Source: an uncultured Lachnospiraceae bacterium (GTDB taxonomy: Bacteria; Bacillota; Clostridia; Lachnospirales; Lachnospiraceae). From it: a DNA stretch of 64,000 nucleotides. Numbering within the stretch: the stretch's first letter is position 1; each line of letters opens with the position of its first letter. The translations under genes and the position numbers were made by a program. The notes beneath the pieces are model-generated. The model ran no database searches. It was not told the origin of the DNA and saw only the letters and a program-made list of their open reading frames with translations. The stretch is taken from contig CAMOIJ010000006.1 of NCBI GenBank assembly GCA_946615865.1, positions 1-64,000 on the forward strand, given 5' to 3'. Shown here piece after piece: positions 1 to 7,798 of the stretch.

Positions 1-550
1 AGTCGGTCGCATGTACTCTGCCCTTGGTCAGCTTGTAGATCAGCCAGCTGTCTACAGTACCGAATGCAAGCTCGCCCTTCTCTGCTCTTGCGCGGAGTCC
101 CTCAACGTTGTTAAGGATCCAGCGAAGCTTCGTGCCGGAGAAATAAGGGTCAAATACGAGACCGGTTTTGTGATAAGCGCTGTCGGCGATGTCCGGATAT
201 TTCTCCATCAGCTCTGCCTTCATATCAGCAGTTCTGCGGCACTGCCACACGATTGCGTGGTAAACGGGCTGTCCTGTCTGCTTATCCCATACGATAACAG
301 TTTCACGCTGGTTAGTGATACCGATGGCAGCGATGTCTTTATAGGTAGCACCAACATTCTGCATAGCCTTACGAGCAACGGAGAGCTGTGTCTGCCAGAT
401 CTCGCTTGCATCGTGCTCAACCCAGCCCGGCTGAGGATAATACTGTGTAAATTCCTTCTGAGCCATGCTGCAGATCTCGCCCTTCTCGTTGAAGAGGATA
501 CATCTGTTACTGGTTGTGCCTGCATCCAATGCCATTACATACTTTGCCAT
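1..550 (-). CDS. glpK: Glycerol kinase, N-terminal part (runs off window)
   Basis: ATP-dependent glycerol kinase making sn-glycerol 3-phosphate in the cytoplasm. About 183 N-terminal residues are present; the rest lies left of position 1. The start [16 protein letters not shown] carries the FGGY-family phosphate loop (DAGTTSNR), followed by [17 protein letters not shown] and WQCRRT, all characteristic of glycerol kinase rather than other FGGY sugar kinases. The ATG has an ideal AAGGAGG ribosome-binding site 6-7 bases upstream. It follows glpP by 57 bases on the same strand, so the pair is probably co-transcribed from the promoter at about 1.3 kb. The intergenic gap holds a 12-bp palindrome (588-599) of unknown meaning. 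Confidence 0.95.
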   Translation of the reverse strand, partial: MAKYVMALDAGTTSNRCILFNEKGEICSMAQKEFTQYYPQPGWVEHDASEIWQTQLSVARKAMQNVGATYKDIAAIGITNQRETVIVWDKQTGQPVYHAIVWQCRRTADMKAELMEKYPDIADSAYHKTGLVFDPYFSGTKLRWILNNVEGLRARAEKGELAFGTVDSWLIYKLTKGRVHATD

Positions 551-607
551 AAAATACCTCCTTCTAACTTTGCCGTCACGCCCCCAGCATGCCGGCATGT
601 GTCCCCA

Positions 608-1186
608 TTACATGAACCATACGTCAGAGCTTGTCGTCGAGATCGCCGCCGCACCGCTTGCCAGCGCGTGCATGACGTCCTCCTTCTCCTGGATCAGTCC
701 CCCGCAGATCACAGGCACCCTGCTCATCGAGCAGATCTTCCTGATCATCTTCGGAACAATGATGCCGGGCAGGATCTCGATCATGTCGGGCTGAGTTTCC
801 CGGTTCTGGTGCGACTGCCTCTCGATATTGATGAGAGCCATGCTGTCCAGTACAAAATACCGCAGCACTGTCGCCAGGCCGATCTCCTTAGCGTGCGTGA
901 TCAGATTCCCCTTCGTAGTGATGATGCCGTCTGCCCTCGTATACTTGCGGATAAAATCCGTAGATATATCCTTGGGGCTAAGTCCCGTGATCAGATCCAT
1001 GTGAACCATGGCGATCTTGCCGGCGTCCTTAATTTTTGAAACGATTTCGGCGATGGTGCATATATCCCCATATAATATAAACACAGCATCGACATCAGAT
1101 TTCAGACACATCTCCAGTCCGGAGTCATCCTTCACAGCCGCCACAATAGGCGCCGCTTCGATCACTTCAACAAATTCTCTACCCAT
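608..1186 (-). CDS. glpP: Glycerol-3-phosphate responsive antiterminator GlpP
   Basis: A 192-residue GlpP-family protein; in Bacillus the family binds leader mRNA in response to glycerol 3-phosphate and prevents termination. Recognisable family segments are IEAAPIVAAVKDD near the N-terminus, VFILYGD, VHMDLITGLS, ADGIITTK, and the C-terminal VPVICGGLIQEKEDV and AISTTS. I chose the start MGREF because AGGAA lies just upstream; an upstream ATG (MRNCM, 12 bases earlier) is possible. The start sits 9 bases after the stop of a 22-codon leader ORF, suggesting coupling. Its position directly upstream of glpK fits control of glycerol catabolism. Function is by family recognition. Confidence 0.9.
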   Translation of the reverse strand: MGREFVEVIEAAPIVAAVKDDSGLEMCLKSDVDAVFILYGDICTIAEIVSKIKDAGKIAMVHMDLITGLSPKDISTDFIRKYTRADGIITTKGNLITHAKEIGLATVLRYFVLDSMALINIERQSHQNRETQPDMIEILPGIIVPKMIRKICSMSRVPVICGGLIQEKEDVMHALASGAAAISTTSSDVWFM

Positions 1187-1194
1187 ACAATTCC

Positions 1195-1263
1195 TCATTT
1201 TGCATAAAAAAAAGAAAACACGACAATAGTAACAGGATCCCCAATAATCCTCATCACTGCCAT
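1195..1263 (-). CDS. Putative 22-residue hydrophobic leader peptide upstream of glpP
   Basis: A short reading frame beginning ATG GCA GTG ATG, preceded by GAGGAG at ideal spacing, and ending in TGA nine bases before the glpP ATG. The peptide starts MAVMRIIGDPVT and ends FSFFYAK. Near its 3' end the coding strand has eight T in a row. It lies between the predicted promoter (1306-1334) and glpP, with a predicted untranslated leader of about 36 bases. I do not recognise the peptide. It could couple translation to glpP, act as a regulatory leader, or be a chance ORF; the strong ribosome-binding site argues that it is translated. Confidence 0.5.
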   Translation of the reverse strand: MAVMRIIGDPVTIVVFSFFYAK

Positions 1264-1305
1264 ATTCTCTCCTCTCTAGGCAAAACACATATTTAACTTG
1301 CCTAT

Positions 1306-1334
1306 ATAATACCACTATGTTAGTTAATATGCAA
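1306..1334 (-). promoter_or_regulatory. Predicted sigma-70 promoter for glpP-glpK
   Basis: Read on the minus strand: -35 TTGCAT (1329-1334), 17-base spacer, -10 TATTAT (1306-1311). It is about 45 bases upstream of the leader ORF start. The surrounding sequence is AT-rich, unlike the flanking genes. Confidence 0.65.
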
Positions 1335-1470
1335 CATATAACATAAAACAATTTTCTATTTTTGGTTAATTTTACCACACCAAAGTGCTAAACCCCCGGA
1401 GCCTTTTGTAATCGTTTTCAGTCTTTTGAATGTAGTGATTTGATTTTCAGTGCTTCATGATTGAAAGGAA

Positions 1471-1548
1471 GGGAGCACATAGTCCTGATGAAATACTCTG
1501 AAAGAATGTCAAGCTTTCACCGTATTTCAGCAGGATCTATGTGCTCCC
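1471..1548. repeat. 78-base foldback (long imperfect inverted repeat)
   Basis: Arms 1471-1496 and 1522-1548 are complementary except for a one-base bulge and one mismatch; both ends read GGGAGCACATAG/CTATGTGCTCCC. The loop itself contains a GAAAG/CTTTC pair, so almost the whole element can fold. It lies between the end of the ThrH-like gene and the glpP promoter. It could be a terminator for the minus-strand operon, although the downstream T-run is weak, or a small MITE-like element. Confidence 0.7.
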
Positions 1549-1555
1549 GTACTAC

Positions 1556-2167
1556 TCAATCACAGATCCCCATTTCTTTTTTGATCGCCGCCATAAGCTC
1601 ACTGAACTCCTCGAAGGCCGGCAGCTGCGGATAATCCTGCTTGATCTTTTCGGTGGTCCTGAACAGGAAACCTGCCTGGCTGGCCAGGATCATATCGAGA
1701 TCGTTATAGCTGTCTCCGCTGGCAATGGTGTCAAAGCCGATGGACTGCAGTGCCTTTACAGTGCTGAGTTTGGACTGCTGAATGCGCATCTTGTAGCCGG
1801 TGATCTCACCGTAAGGCGCCACTTCCAGAGAATTGCAGAACAGTGTGGGCCAGCCGAGTTTCTCCATAAGAGGCATCGCGAATTCCGTAAAGGTGTCGCT
1901 GATGATGATCACCTGGGTGAAGGATCTGAGTTCATCCAGAAATTCGCGCGCGCCGGGGAGAGGCTCTATTTTGGCAATGACGTCCTGGATCTCTTTGAGG
2001 CCGAGGCCGTGCTCTTTGAGGATGCCGATCCTCCACTTCATGAGTTTGTCGTAATCAGGCTCGTCTCTAGTCGTCCTCCTAAGCTCCGGGATCCCGCTCA
2101 CTTCCGAGAATGCGATCCAGATTTCAGGTACCAGTACTCCTTCCATATCAAGACAGGTAATATACAT
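1556..2167 (-). CDS. thrH: ThrH-type phosphoserine phosphatase / homoserine phosphotransferase
   Basis: A 203-residue HAD-superfamily enzyme. The first HAD motif is CLDMEGVLVPEIW, with the ThrH-specific spelling DxEGVLVPEIW; motif II is IIISDTF, and motif III/IV is GDSYNDLDM. Length and motif spelling match ThrH of Pseudomonas, which dephosphorylates phosphoserine and can pass the phosphate to homoserine. The start has AAGGAAG upstream. It is the last gene of a four-gene run (membrane protein, Hsp70-like, VanY, this gene), 22 bases after vanY. No serine or threonine pathway gene is nearby, so the physiological substrate is open. Confidence 0.85.
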   Translation of the reverse strand: MYITCLDMEGVLVPEIWIAFSEVSGIPELRRTTRDEPDYDKLMKWRIGILKEHGLGLKEIQDVIAKIEPLPGAREFLDELRSFTQVIIISDTFTEFAMPLMEKLGWPTLFCNSLEVAPYGEITGYKMRIQQSKLSTVKALQSIGFDTIASGDSYNDLDMILASQAGFLFRTTEKIKQDYPQLPAFEEFSELMAAIKKEMGICD

Positions 2168-2189
2168 CGGGTTCTTCCTTTCTTATTTA

Positions 2190-2948
2190 TTATTGATAGA
2201 GCTCCAGAAATTCTTCCAGAGTCAGATCATGCTCCATGATATAGGCCGCAGCTTCCTTTCCCACGTACCGAAAATGCCACGGCTCGTAGATGATTCCGGT
2301 GATGTCTTCTCTTCCCTTTGGAAAGCGCACGATGAAACCGTATTCATCGCAGTGCTGACTCATCCACTGATACATTTCTGTATTCTCGAGGCTTGCATCC
2401 TTCATCTCGTAATAGTGATCCGTGATGTCGCAGCACAGTCCGGTCTGGTGCTCGCTGGTCCCGGGCTTTGCGACGATCGTCGCCGCTACAGTCTCTCCGT
2501 ATTCCGCGGCTTTCCTGTTAAAGAGCCAGGTCTGCGTCGCGTAGCTGCGGTAGCCCGAGGAAAGCAGGACGCTGAGTCCCTCGGCTCTCGCCGCTTCCAC
2601 CATCTCTTCCATGGGCTCTATAATGCGGACGTCGAACTGCTGCCCCTCCAGGTACTCCAGTTCCGGAGTATAGTCTCCGATGTCATTCCAGGGGTTTGCA
2701 AGAATGAACATCCAGTCGCCGGTGTCGATGTCCGGTCTGTCCCTGTAGGGATCCGAGGCATCCTCTGCTATTTCGGTTTCCATCTCAGAGACCTCAAGCG
2801 CCAGCTGCTCGCCGACAGAGATCAGTACCTCGCGAGAAGAGCATTCAGCGTTTCCTCCCGCAGAGGCGATCCCGCTGATCCCCATGAGGATCCAGACTGC
2901 TGCGGTGATCCCTGCGGCAGACGCCGCTCTTTTGTCAAATAGTTTCAT
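2190..2948 (-). CDS. VanY-family D-alanyl-D-alanine carboxypeptidase
   Basis: A 252-residue metallopeptidase of the VanY/M15B family, expected to trim the terminal D-Ala from peptidoglycan stem peptides outside the membrane. An N-terminal hydrophobic stretch (about residues 12-30) is a signal peptide or anchor. Zinc-site motifs are SSGYRSYATQ (about 132), GTSEHQTGLCCDI (His and Asp ligands, about 165) and EPWHFRYVG (His ligand, about 226). It starts 13 bases after the Hsp70-like gene and 22 bases before thrH, so it is operonic. No vanRS or vanHAX genes are near, so this is a housekeeping-type carboxypeptidase and gives no evidence of glycopeptide resistance. Confidence 0.9.
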   Translation of the reverse strand: MKLFDKRAASAAGITAAVWILMGISGIASAGGNAECSSREVLISVGEQLALEVSEMETEIAEDASDPYRDRPDIDTGDWMFILANPWNDIGDYTPELEYLEGQQFDVRIIEPMEEMVEAARAEGLSVLLSSGYRSYATQTWLFNRKAAEYGETVAATIVAKPGTSEHQTGLCCDITDHYYEMKDASLENTEMYQWMSQHCDEYGFIVRFPKGREDITGIIYEPWHFRYVGKEAAAYIMEHDLTLEEFLELYQ

Positions 2949-2961
2949 TTATCATTTCCTT

Positions 2962-4872
2962 TTAGCCGAGGGGAATCTCCACGACTTCGGCCATCTTTGT
3001 GAGGCACTGCTCGATCTGCTCGGAGATCTCGCCCACGAGACGCTCGGTGATCTCGAGATTCTTTTCCTTTTCCAGCGTCTGGTAGAATGAGTTCTTTACC
3101 TCATCGCTGATCTTCTCGATCCGGGACATAAAGTAGCCCCTGGGCACGAGCTTTCTGATAGGACGGGGGATCACCATGTTCATCACGACCTCCTCCATCT
3201 TGTCCTTGCCGAGAGCGAGGACCATAAGCGAGATCATGGCTCCTGCTATTACGCCGGATATTCCTCCCGAGATCAGCGCGACGCCGCTTCCGCCGCATAG
3301 AAGGCCGATCAGAATGGAAATAATGGTGTCGATCATCCAGGTGAGTTCTTCCACCGCGAAAACATCCTTGGCGTCCACCTTGATCTCAAGGTCTGAAATG
3401 GAGAGGAAAGAGCTCAGGCTCAGCGCTCTGTATGGCACGCCGTGTCTGATACAGATCGGCATCGTCATCTCCTCCAGTTCGTAGGAAACGGGCTTGAGCC
3501 ACTGTGTGATGGGCTTTATCAGCATCTCCTGCACTTCTTCCGTGTGCAGGTATTTCTCGATCTCCTTCTCCATCTCCGCGTTGATGTCCGAGAGGCGCTC
3601 GATCTCGCCGTCTCTCCATCTGTCGAACACAGGCATGGCCGCGTTTTCCAGGATCGGTTTCACGAGCATGTCCACAGTGCTGTGATACAGTTCGTCAATA
3701 TGGTTCGCGACGATACGCTCCACAGTGCTCGAACCCACCAGATCCTGGATCTCCGCCCGGAATTGCCGCAATTCTTCGTCGATCCTGCCGCTCCAGGCAA
3801 GGCCGCGGCTGACCGAGAATTCCGGTTCCGTTCCGGTGATCACCACAGCTTCAGGGAAGGCCTCCCTGCACCACTCCCTGATCGCGGGAAGCTTTGAGAC
3901 ACCGCCCGTAAGGAATAGGAGTTCCGGGAGGTCTCCCTGGATCCTCTCCCGCACCTGTTTGAGGCTGTGCATGAACACATCCTTGAAGCTTCGTCCCTCC
4001 AGCTGGGGGATCCCGTCGTACAGGATGTGATCCGCTGTTTTGGCATCCATCACAAGCTGGAGCCGGATCGGCTTTTCGTAGCTGATGATGACCGACTGCA
4101 TGCACTTGTTCTCTTTCCAGTATTCCTCGTCGGCAAAGTATTTCTCCTTGAGCTTTCTTGCCGCGAATTCGCAGTAGCTCTTCCATGGCGGGCTCTGCTC
4201 GAAGATCTCCCGGATCCTCTCGCCTCTGACGGAAGCGTTCAGCGCGCAGCTCAGCAGCACCTCGTCCATAATGCCGCCTCCCAACGCCACCTCGCCGGCG
4301 GTCTGCATGTCCACTTCCTTGCCTCCCATGATGTAGGCGAAATCCGTTGTCGATGATCCCACATCAACTACCAGCACCGGTTTGGACAAAATATCGTACC
4401 CCACCTGGAAGTGCTTGGACTGGCAGGCGCTCACCAGAGCGGCTCTCGACTCGGAGATGATGCGCACGGGCGGATATCCCGCCTCCTCAAACAGTCCTCT
4501 GTAGCGCTCTCTCGCTGTTTTGTCCCAGCCCGCCGGGCAGCCCACATAGAAGCAGCAGTCCTCTCCCTTTACGAGGTCTCCGCTCATGTACAGTTCCCCA
4601 AGGACTCCTGCCGCGAAGGACTTTACATCCCTGCGGCTGTCCGGATCCCGCAGGAACCTGCTCTTAAACCTGATCTTGCGCTCGACTGCCTCCGGATTAT
4701 AGCAGGCGGCCTCGCCGATCACCAGCGCTCCGTTGCGAAGTCTGGCATAGGCTGTCACAAAACTCCCGGCTTCTCCCACAGTGATGATCCGCGGAACTCC
4801 CGCGTCATTTTTATTAAGACAGGAGACGGCGCTCTCGGCGTCTCCAAGGTCAAATCCATAATAGCGGTCCAT
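2962..4872 (-). CDS. Membrane-associated Hsp70-like ATPase
   Basis: A 636-residue protein with an actin/Hsp70-fold nucleotide-binding domain in about residues 1-370: phosphate-1-like FDLGDAESAVS at the N-terminus, phosphate-2 VVDVGSSTTDF (about 167) and adenosine motif LFLTGGVSKLPAIR (about 318). The usual beta-sandwich substrate-binding domain of DnaK is not evident. Instead the C-terminal half is helical with a glycine-rich hydrophobic segment at about 510-556 that looks like a membrane hairpin, then a charged helical tail. Phosphate-1 is atypical because the usual GTTN is replaced. The preceding gene also encodes a membrane protein. Role unknown; membrane remodelling or envelope quality control is a guess. 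Confidence 0.8.
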   Translation of the reverse strand: MDRYYGFDLGDAESAVSCLNKNDAGVPRIITVGEAGSFVTAYARLRNGALVIGEAACYNPEAVERKIRFKSRFLRDPDSRRDVKSFAAGVLGELYMSGDLVKGEDCCFYVGCPAGWDKTARERYRGLFEEAGYPPVRIISESRAALVSACQSKHFQVGYDILSKPVLVVDVGSSTTDFAYIMGGKEVDMQTAGEVALGGGIMDEVLLSCALNASVRGERIREIFEQSPPWKSYCEFAARKLKEKYFADEEYWKENKCMQSVIISYEKPIRLQLVMDAKTADHILYDGIPQLEGRSFKDVFMHSLKQVRERIQGDLPELLFLTGGVSKLPAIREWCREAFPEAVVITGTEPEFSVSRGLAWSGRIDEELRQFRAEIQDLVGSSTVERIVANHIDELYHSTVDMLVKPILENAAMPVFDRWRDGEIERLSDINAEMEKEIEKYLHTEEVQEMLIKPITQWLKPVSYELEEMTMPICIRHGVPYRALSLSSFLSISDLEIKVDAKDVFAVEELTWMIDTIISILIGLLCGGSGVALISGGISGVIAGAMISLMVLALGKDKMEEVVMNMVIPRPIRKLVPRGYFMSRIEKISDEVKNSFYQTLEKEKNLEITERLVGEISEQIEQCLTKMAEVVEIPLG

Positions 4873-4905
4873 CTGGTATCTCCTTCACCTTCTGTAACTG
4901 CCGCA

Positions 4906-5808
4906 TTACATTGCAGCAACCGCAAGTCCCTTTCGGATCAGTACTCCGTCCCTCACAAGAGCGGGGCGCAGCGTCGCGTCTCTCTTGCCGGGCAGCAGTT
5001 CAAACCACTCTCTCTTGCCTCCGCCGAAATCCACTGTCTCCACCTGCTTGCGGTGCAGGTAATAGCGGACTGTGGAGATCGTTTCCAGAGCCGTTGTGTC
5101 GCCCGGCTCCTCTTCTCTGCGGCTGTACGCGTTCTCTAAAATGACAGAGAACAGTTCCGCCTCCTCAGGGCTGACTCCGTTTCCGGACGATGGAGGAAGA
5201 AGGCTCTTCTCGTAATTGACGGCTTCCTCGGCCTCTTTCAGGCTCTTGTCCACCGACAGGATCACCGCTCTCATGCTGCTCCAGATCCTTCCGGGATCCA
5301 CGCGGATCTCTACCTGGTACTCATCCCCTCCGGAAGCCTTACCTGACGCCTTGCGGCTCAGTGACATCCTGCCTGCCCAGAAAAGAAGGATCCCTGCTAG
5401 GATCGCCGCCGGGATCGAGCCCAGAAGCGCCGACATCGACAGCCCGTTTCCGGCTGACACCGCAAGCCCAAGAATCGCGCCCGCAAGGAACAGCGCCCCT
5501 CCTGCCAGGCACGCGATGACCTGCCAGGTTATCTGTGTTCCTCCCTCGCCGCCGGAGCCGCCGGCGCTCTTCGACCAGACTTTGGTCTCCCCTGCGGCGC
5601 TCAGCATAGGGATCATCATTTTCGCGGCCTGCAGCATATATCTCGCCGCGTCCCTGACTCTCTCCAGCGTGCACTCCTCGTTGTAGCGAAGAAGAAGTCT
5701 GTCAAATTCCTTTTCCAGCACGCGCTCGGCCTGTTCCGGTGTTCCGGCTGCAGCCAGCCCGCTCATAAGCTGCTCTTTGTCAGCTTCCAGAAACTGCATC
5801 ATATCCAT
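4906..5808 (-). CDS. Membrane protein of unknown function, partner of the Hsp70-like ATPase
   Basis: A 300-residue protein I cannot assign to a family. Residues 1-75 are helical and charged. Residues 92-150 form two hydrophobic segments, with a Gly/Ser-rich run just before them. Residues 160-300 are soluble and end in TLRPALVRDG followed by a hydrophobic tail. The LRPALV phrase resembles the C-terminal beta domain of GrpE nucleotide-exchange factors, which would suit a partner of the Hsp70-like protein encoded 33 bases downstream, but this is weak. It is the first gene of the operon, preceded by a near-perfect AT-rich palindrome at 5850-5871. Confidence 0.75.
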   Translation of the reverse strand: MDMMQFLEADKEQLMSGLAAAGTPEQAERVLEKEFDRLLLRYNEECTLERVRDAARYMLQAAKMMIPMLSAAGETKVWSKSAGGSGGEGGTQITWQVIACLAGGALFLAGAILGLAVSAGNGLSMSALLGSIPAAILAGILLFWAGRMSLSRKASGKASGGDEYQVEIRVDPGRIWSSMRAVILSVDKSLKEAEEAVNYEKSLLPPSSGNGVSPEEAELFSVILENAYSRREEEPGDTTALETISTVRYYLHRKQVETVDFGGGKREWFELLPGKRDATLRPALVRDGVLIRKGLAVAAM

Positions 5809-5849
5809 ATCGGATCCCTCCGCGTCGTCTGTGTCAAAATATAGGCTTA

Positions 5850-5871
5850 CCTTGTATTATATAATATAAGG
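5850..5871. promoter_or_regulatory. 22-bp AT-rich palindrome upstream of the Hsp70-like operon
   Basis: Two 11-base arms, CCTTGTATTAT and ATAATATAAGG, are complementary except at one position. The element lies 42-63 bases upstream of the first gene and contains TATAAT/TATTAT strings that could serve as a -10 box, so a repressor bound here would block the promoter. It has the general look of Fur/PerR-type boxes but does not match a consensus I can verify. Confidence 0.45.
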
Positions 5872-5893
5872 GGCATTTCGGTACAGCCAAAAG

Positions 5894-5924
5894 AAAAGCC
5901 GCGCGGATCCGCGCGGCTTTTTTT
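5894..5924 (-). terminator. Rho-independent terminator after the LysR gene
   Basis: A 20-base perfect hairpin (5898-5917, GCCGCGCGGA/TCCGCGCGGC) flanked by A-runs on the left and T-runs on the right, so it can work in both directions. It is ten bases past the LysR stop codon and closes the por operon. Confidence 0.85.
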
Positions 5925-5933
5925 GTGTTTGAA

Positions 5934-6812
5934 TCAGTCCAGGTTGGTATATTTTGACAGGATATGTCCGTACAGAGTGCGCACCGCGGGCGCCATCAGC
6001 TGCGGATTGAGCGCCGCTAGGCCGATGATCCTCGCCGCGTCGGGCTCCATCCGGTACTGCCGCACGTCATAGGGGATATCGTTCATGACAAGTTCCGGCA
6101 TAATGCAGATGCCAAATCCTGCAGCTACCATTACAACGGTGGCAAGATCGTCCACCACGTGGTATCTGGTCTGGATGTCCAGATGGTTCTGCTTCATATA
6201 ATTCTGTATATCCGCGTCTGTGGACTCTCGCTGAACGACGAAACGAAGTTTGGCCATCTCGGAGATGGTCATTTCCTCGCCGGGAAGCTCCTTTACAAAG
6301 TCCTTAGGTACGATGCACAGGAGCGGGTCCCTGTAGAAGGGCTCTATATGCAGGTCTCCCGCGCTGGAAGTGGACAGGAATCCGAAATCCACTATCCCGT
6401 TGCGGATCCAGTAACTCACGTCATCGTAAGTCCCCTGAAACACTTCGATCTCGATCGCGGGATACAGCTCGCTGAAGGATTTGATGATGTCGGGCATCCA
6501 GCTCGTGCAGACACTGGAGAAAACGCCCACTTTCACTGTGCCCTGCTTGAGGCCGTTGAACTCGGCCACGGCCTGCTGCAGGCTCTCCTCGCTGTTGAGG
6601 ACCGCGTTGACATAGGGCATCAGGTGCTCGCCGTAACTTGTCAGCGTCACTCCCGCTTTCTTTCTTGTAAAAATAGAGAAGCCCAGTTCCTTCTCCATGG
6701 AAGAAACAGCGTGGCTTATCGCGGAAGGTGTCAGGCCGATCAAATCCGCGGCCTTGTGAAAACTGCCGGCTTCCGCGACTGTCTTAAAAATCTGATAACT
6801 GAGAAGCGTCAT
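5934..6812 (-). CDS. LysR-family transcriptional regulator
   Basis: A 292-residue LysR protein. The N-terminal winged helix-turn-helix is clear (SYQIFKTVAEAGSFHKAA, then LTPSAISHAVSSMEKELG, residues 4-40), followed by a two-lobed effector domain (about 90-290). A GGAGGTGACAC ribosome-binding site precedes the ATG. It starts 28 bases after the beta subunit of the 2-oxoacid:ferredoxin oxidoreductase and shares its strand, so it is likely the last gene of that operon and may regulate it. The co-inducer is unknown. A 7-3-7 inverted repeat at 10128-10144, in the operon leader, is a possible binding site. Confidence 0.88.
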   Translation of the reverse strand: MTLLSYQIFKTVAEAGSFHKAADLIGLTPSAISHAVSSMEKELGFSIFTRKKAGVTLTSYGEHLMPYVNAVLNSEESLQQAVAEFNGLKQGTVKVGVFSSVCTSWMPDIIKSFSELYPAIEIEVFQGTYDDVSYWIRNGIVDFGFLSTSSAGDLHIEPFYRDPLLCIVPKDFVKELPGEEMTISEMAKLRFVVQRESTDADIQNYMKQNHLDIQTRYHVVDDLATVVMVAAGFGICIMPELVMNDIPYDVRQYRMEPDAARIIGLAALNPQLMAPAVRTLYGHILSKYTNLD

Positions 6813-6840
6813 GTGTCACCTCCGTATTCCTGCCATATCC

Positions 6841-7788
6841 TTATCTGGCGCAGCGGTACTGAAGATCCTCCCACCTCTTATCAACTTCCTGCTGGAAGAG
6901 CTCGATCAGATGCTCATTGCCGGGTTTAAAGAGATGTTTGAATCTCCCCTGGGGCTTTAAGAAGTCTTCGATCGGAAGTTTCTTCTTCGGTTCGTAGTTG
7001 AGGATCCACTTTCCGTCCACCACTTCAAAAAGCGGCCAGTAGCATGTCTCCACAGCCAGCCTGCAGATCTCCATGATCTCGCTCATCTCATAGCGCCAGC
7101 CTCTGGGGCAGGGCGTCATCATATTGAGGAAAGCAGCGCCCTTAGTGTAGATCGCGGTCTCTGCCTTTCTGTGAAGGTCCTTGAAATCCCTGGTCAGGGT
7201 CGTCTGTGCCACGTAGGGCACATAGTGCTCCGCGATGATGGAGCTGAGATCCTTGCGGTACTGGATCTTGCCGTTGGACACTTTGCCCGCAGGCGTTGTA
7301 GTCGTGTCCGCGAACATCGGCGTCGCTGAAGATCTCTGGATTCCGGTGTTCATATAGGCACCATTATCATAACACACATAGACCATATCGTGTCCTCGTT
7401 CCATCGCGCCGGAAAGGGATTGGAAGCCGATATCATAGGTTCCGCCGTCTCCTCCGAAAGTAATGAACTTAAAATTATCCTTCTCTCCGAGCTTTCCCTT
7501 CTTTTTCAGTACCTTGTAAGCTGTCTCCACGCCGCTCAGGGTCGCCCCCGCGTTCTCAAACGCGTTGTGGATATAACTGTCCTCCCACGCGCTGTAGGGA
7601 TACATATAGGAAGAAACTTCGAGGCATCCGGTGGCATTTCCGATCACCGCGTGATCTTCTTCGTGCAGCGCGCGCAGAACCGCCCTGACGCCGATCGTCG
7701 CTCCGCAGCCCGCGCACATGCGGTGCCCCGGAGAGAGTCTCTCGGGTTTCTCCATCATTGTCTTAAGACTGTAATCTTTTCCCATCAT
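6841..7788 (-). CDS. porB: 2-oxoacid:ferredoxin oxidoreductase, beta (TPP-binding) subunit
   Basis: About 315 residues. The TPP/Mg site GGDGGTYDIGFQSLSGA and the downstream CYDNGAYMNTGIQ are typical of PorB. HRMCAGCGA and a later Cys supply ligands for the subunit's 4Fe-4S cluster. The complex oxidatively decarboxylates a 2-oxoacid with CoA, passing electrons to ferredoxin. Two adjacent ATGs are possible at the start; an in-frame extension upstream overlaps porA and was not used. It is fourth in the gamma-delta-alpha-beta order, 10 bases after porA. Pyruvate is the likeliest substrate from motif spelling, but branched-chain 2-oxoacids cannot be excluded by eye. Confidence 0.88.
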   Translation of the reverse strand: MMGKDYSLKTMMEKPERLSPGHRMCAGCGATIGVRAVLRALHEEDHAVIGNATGCLEVSSYMYPYSAWEDSYIHNAFENAGATLSGVETAYKVLKKKGKLGEKDNFKFITFGGDGGTYDIGFQSLSGAMERGHDMVYVCYDNGAYMNTGIQRSSATPMFADTTTTPAGKVSNGKIQYRKDLSSIIAEHYVPYVAQTTLTRDFKDLHRKAETAIYTKGAAFLNMMTPCPRGWRYEMSEIMEICRLAVETCYWPLFEVVDGKWILNYEPKKKLPIEDFLKPQGRFKHLFKPGNEHLIELFQQEVDKRWEDLQYRCAR

Positions 7789-7798
7789 AATATATATT

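Noticed and set aside
5831-5843. Recurring GTCAAAATA string upstream of several minus-strand genes
   Set aside because: The same string occurs many times inside genes (Phe-Asp codons on the other strand), so it is not specific enough to call a regulator site.
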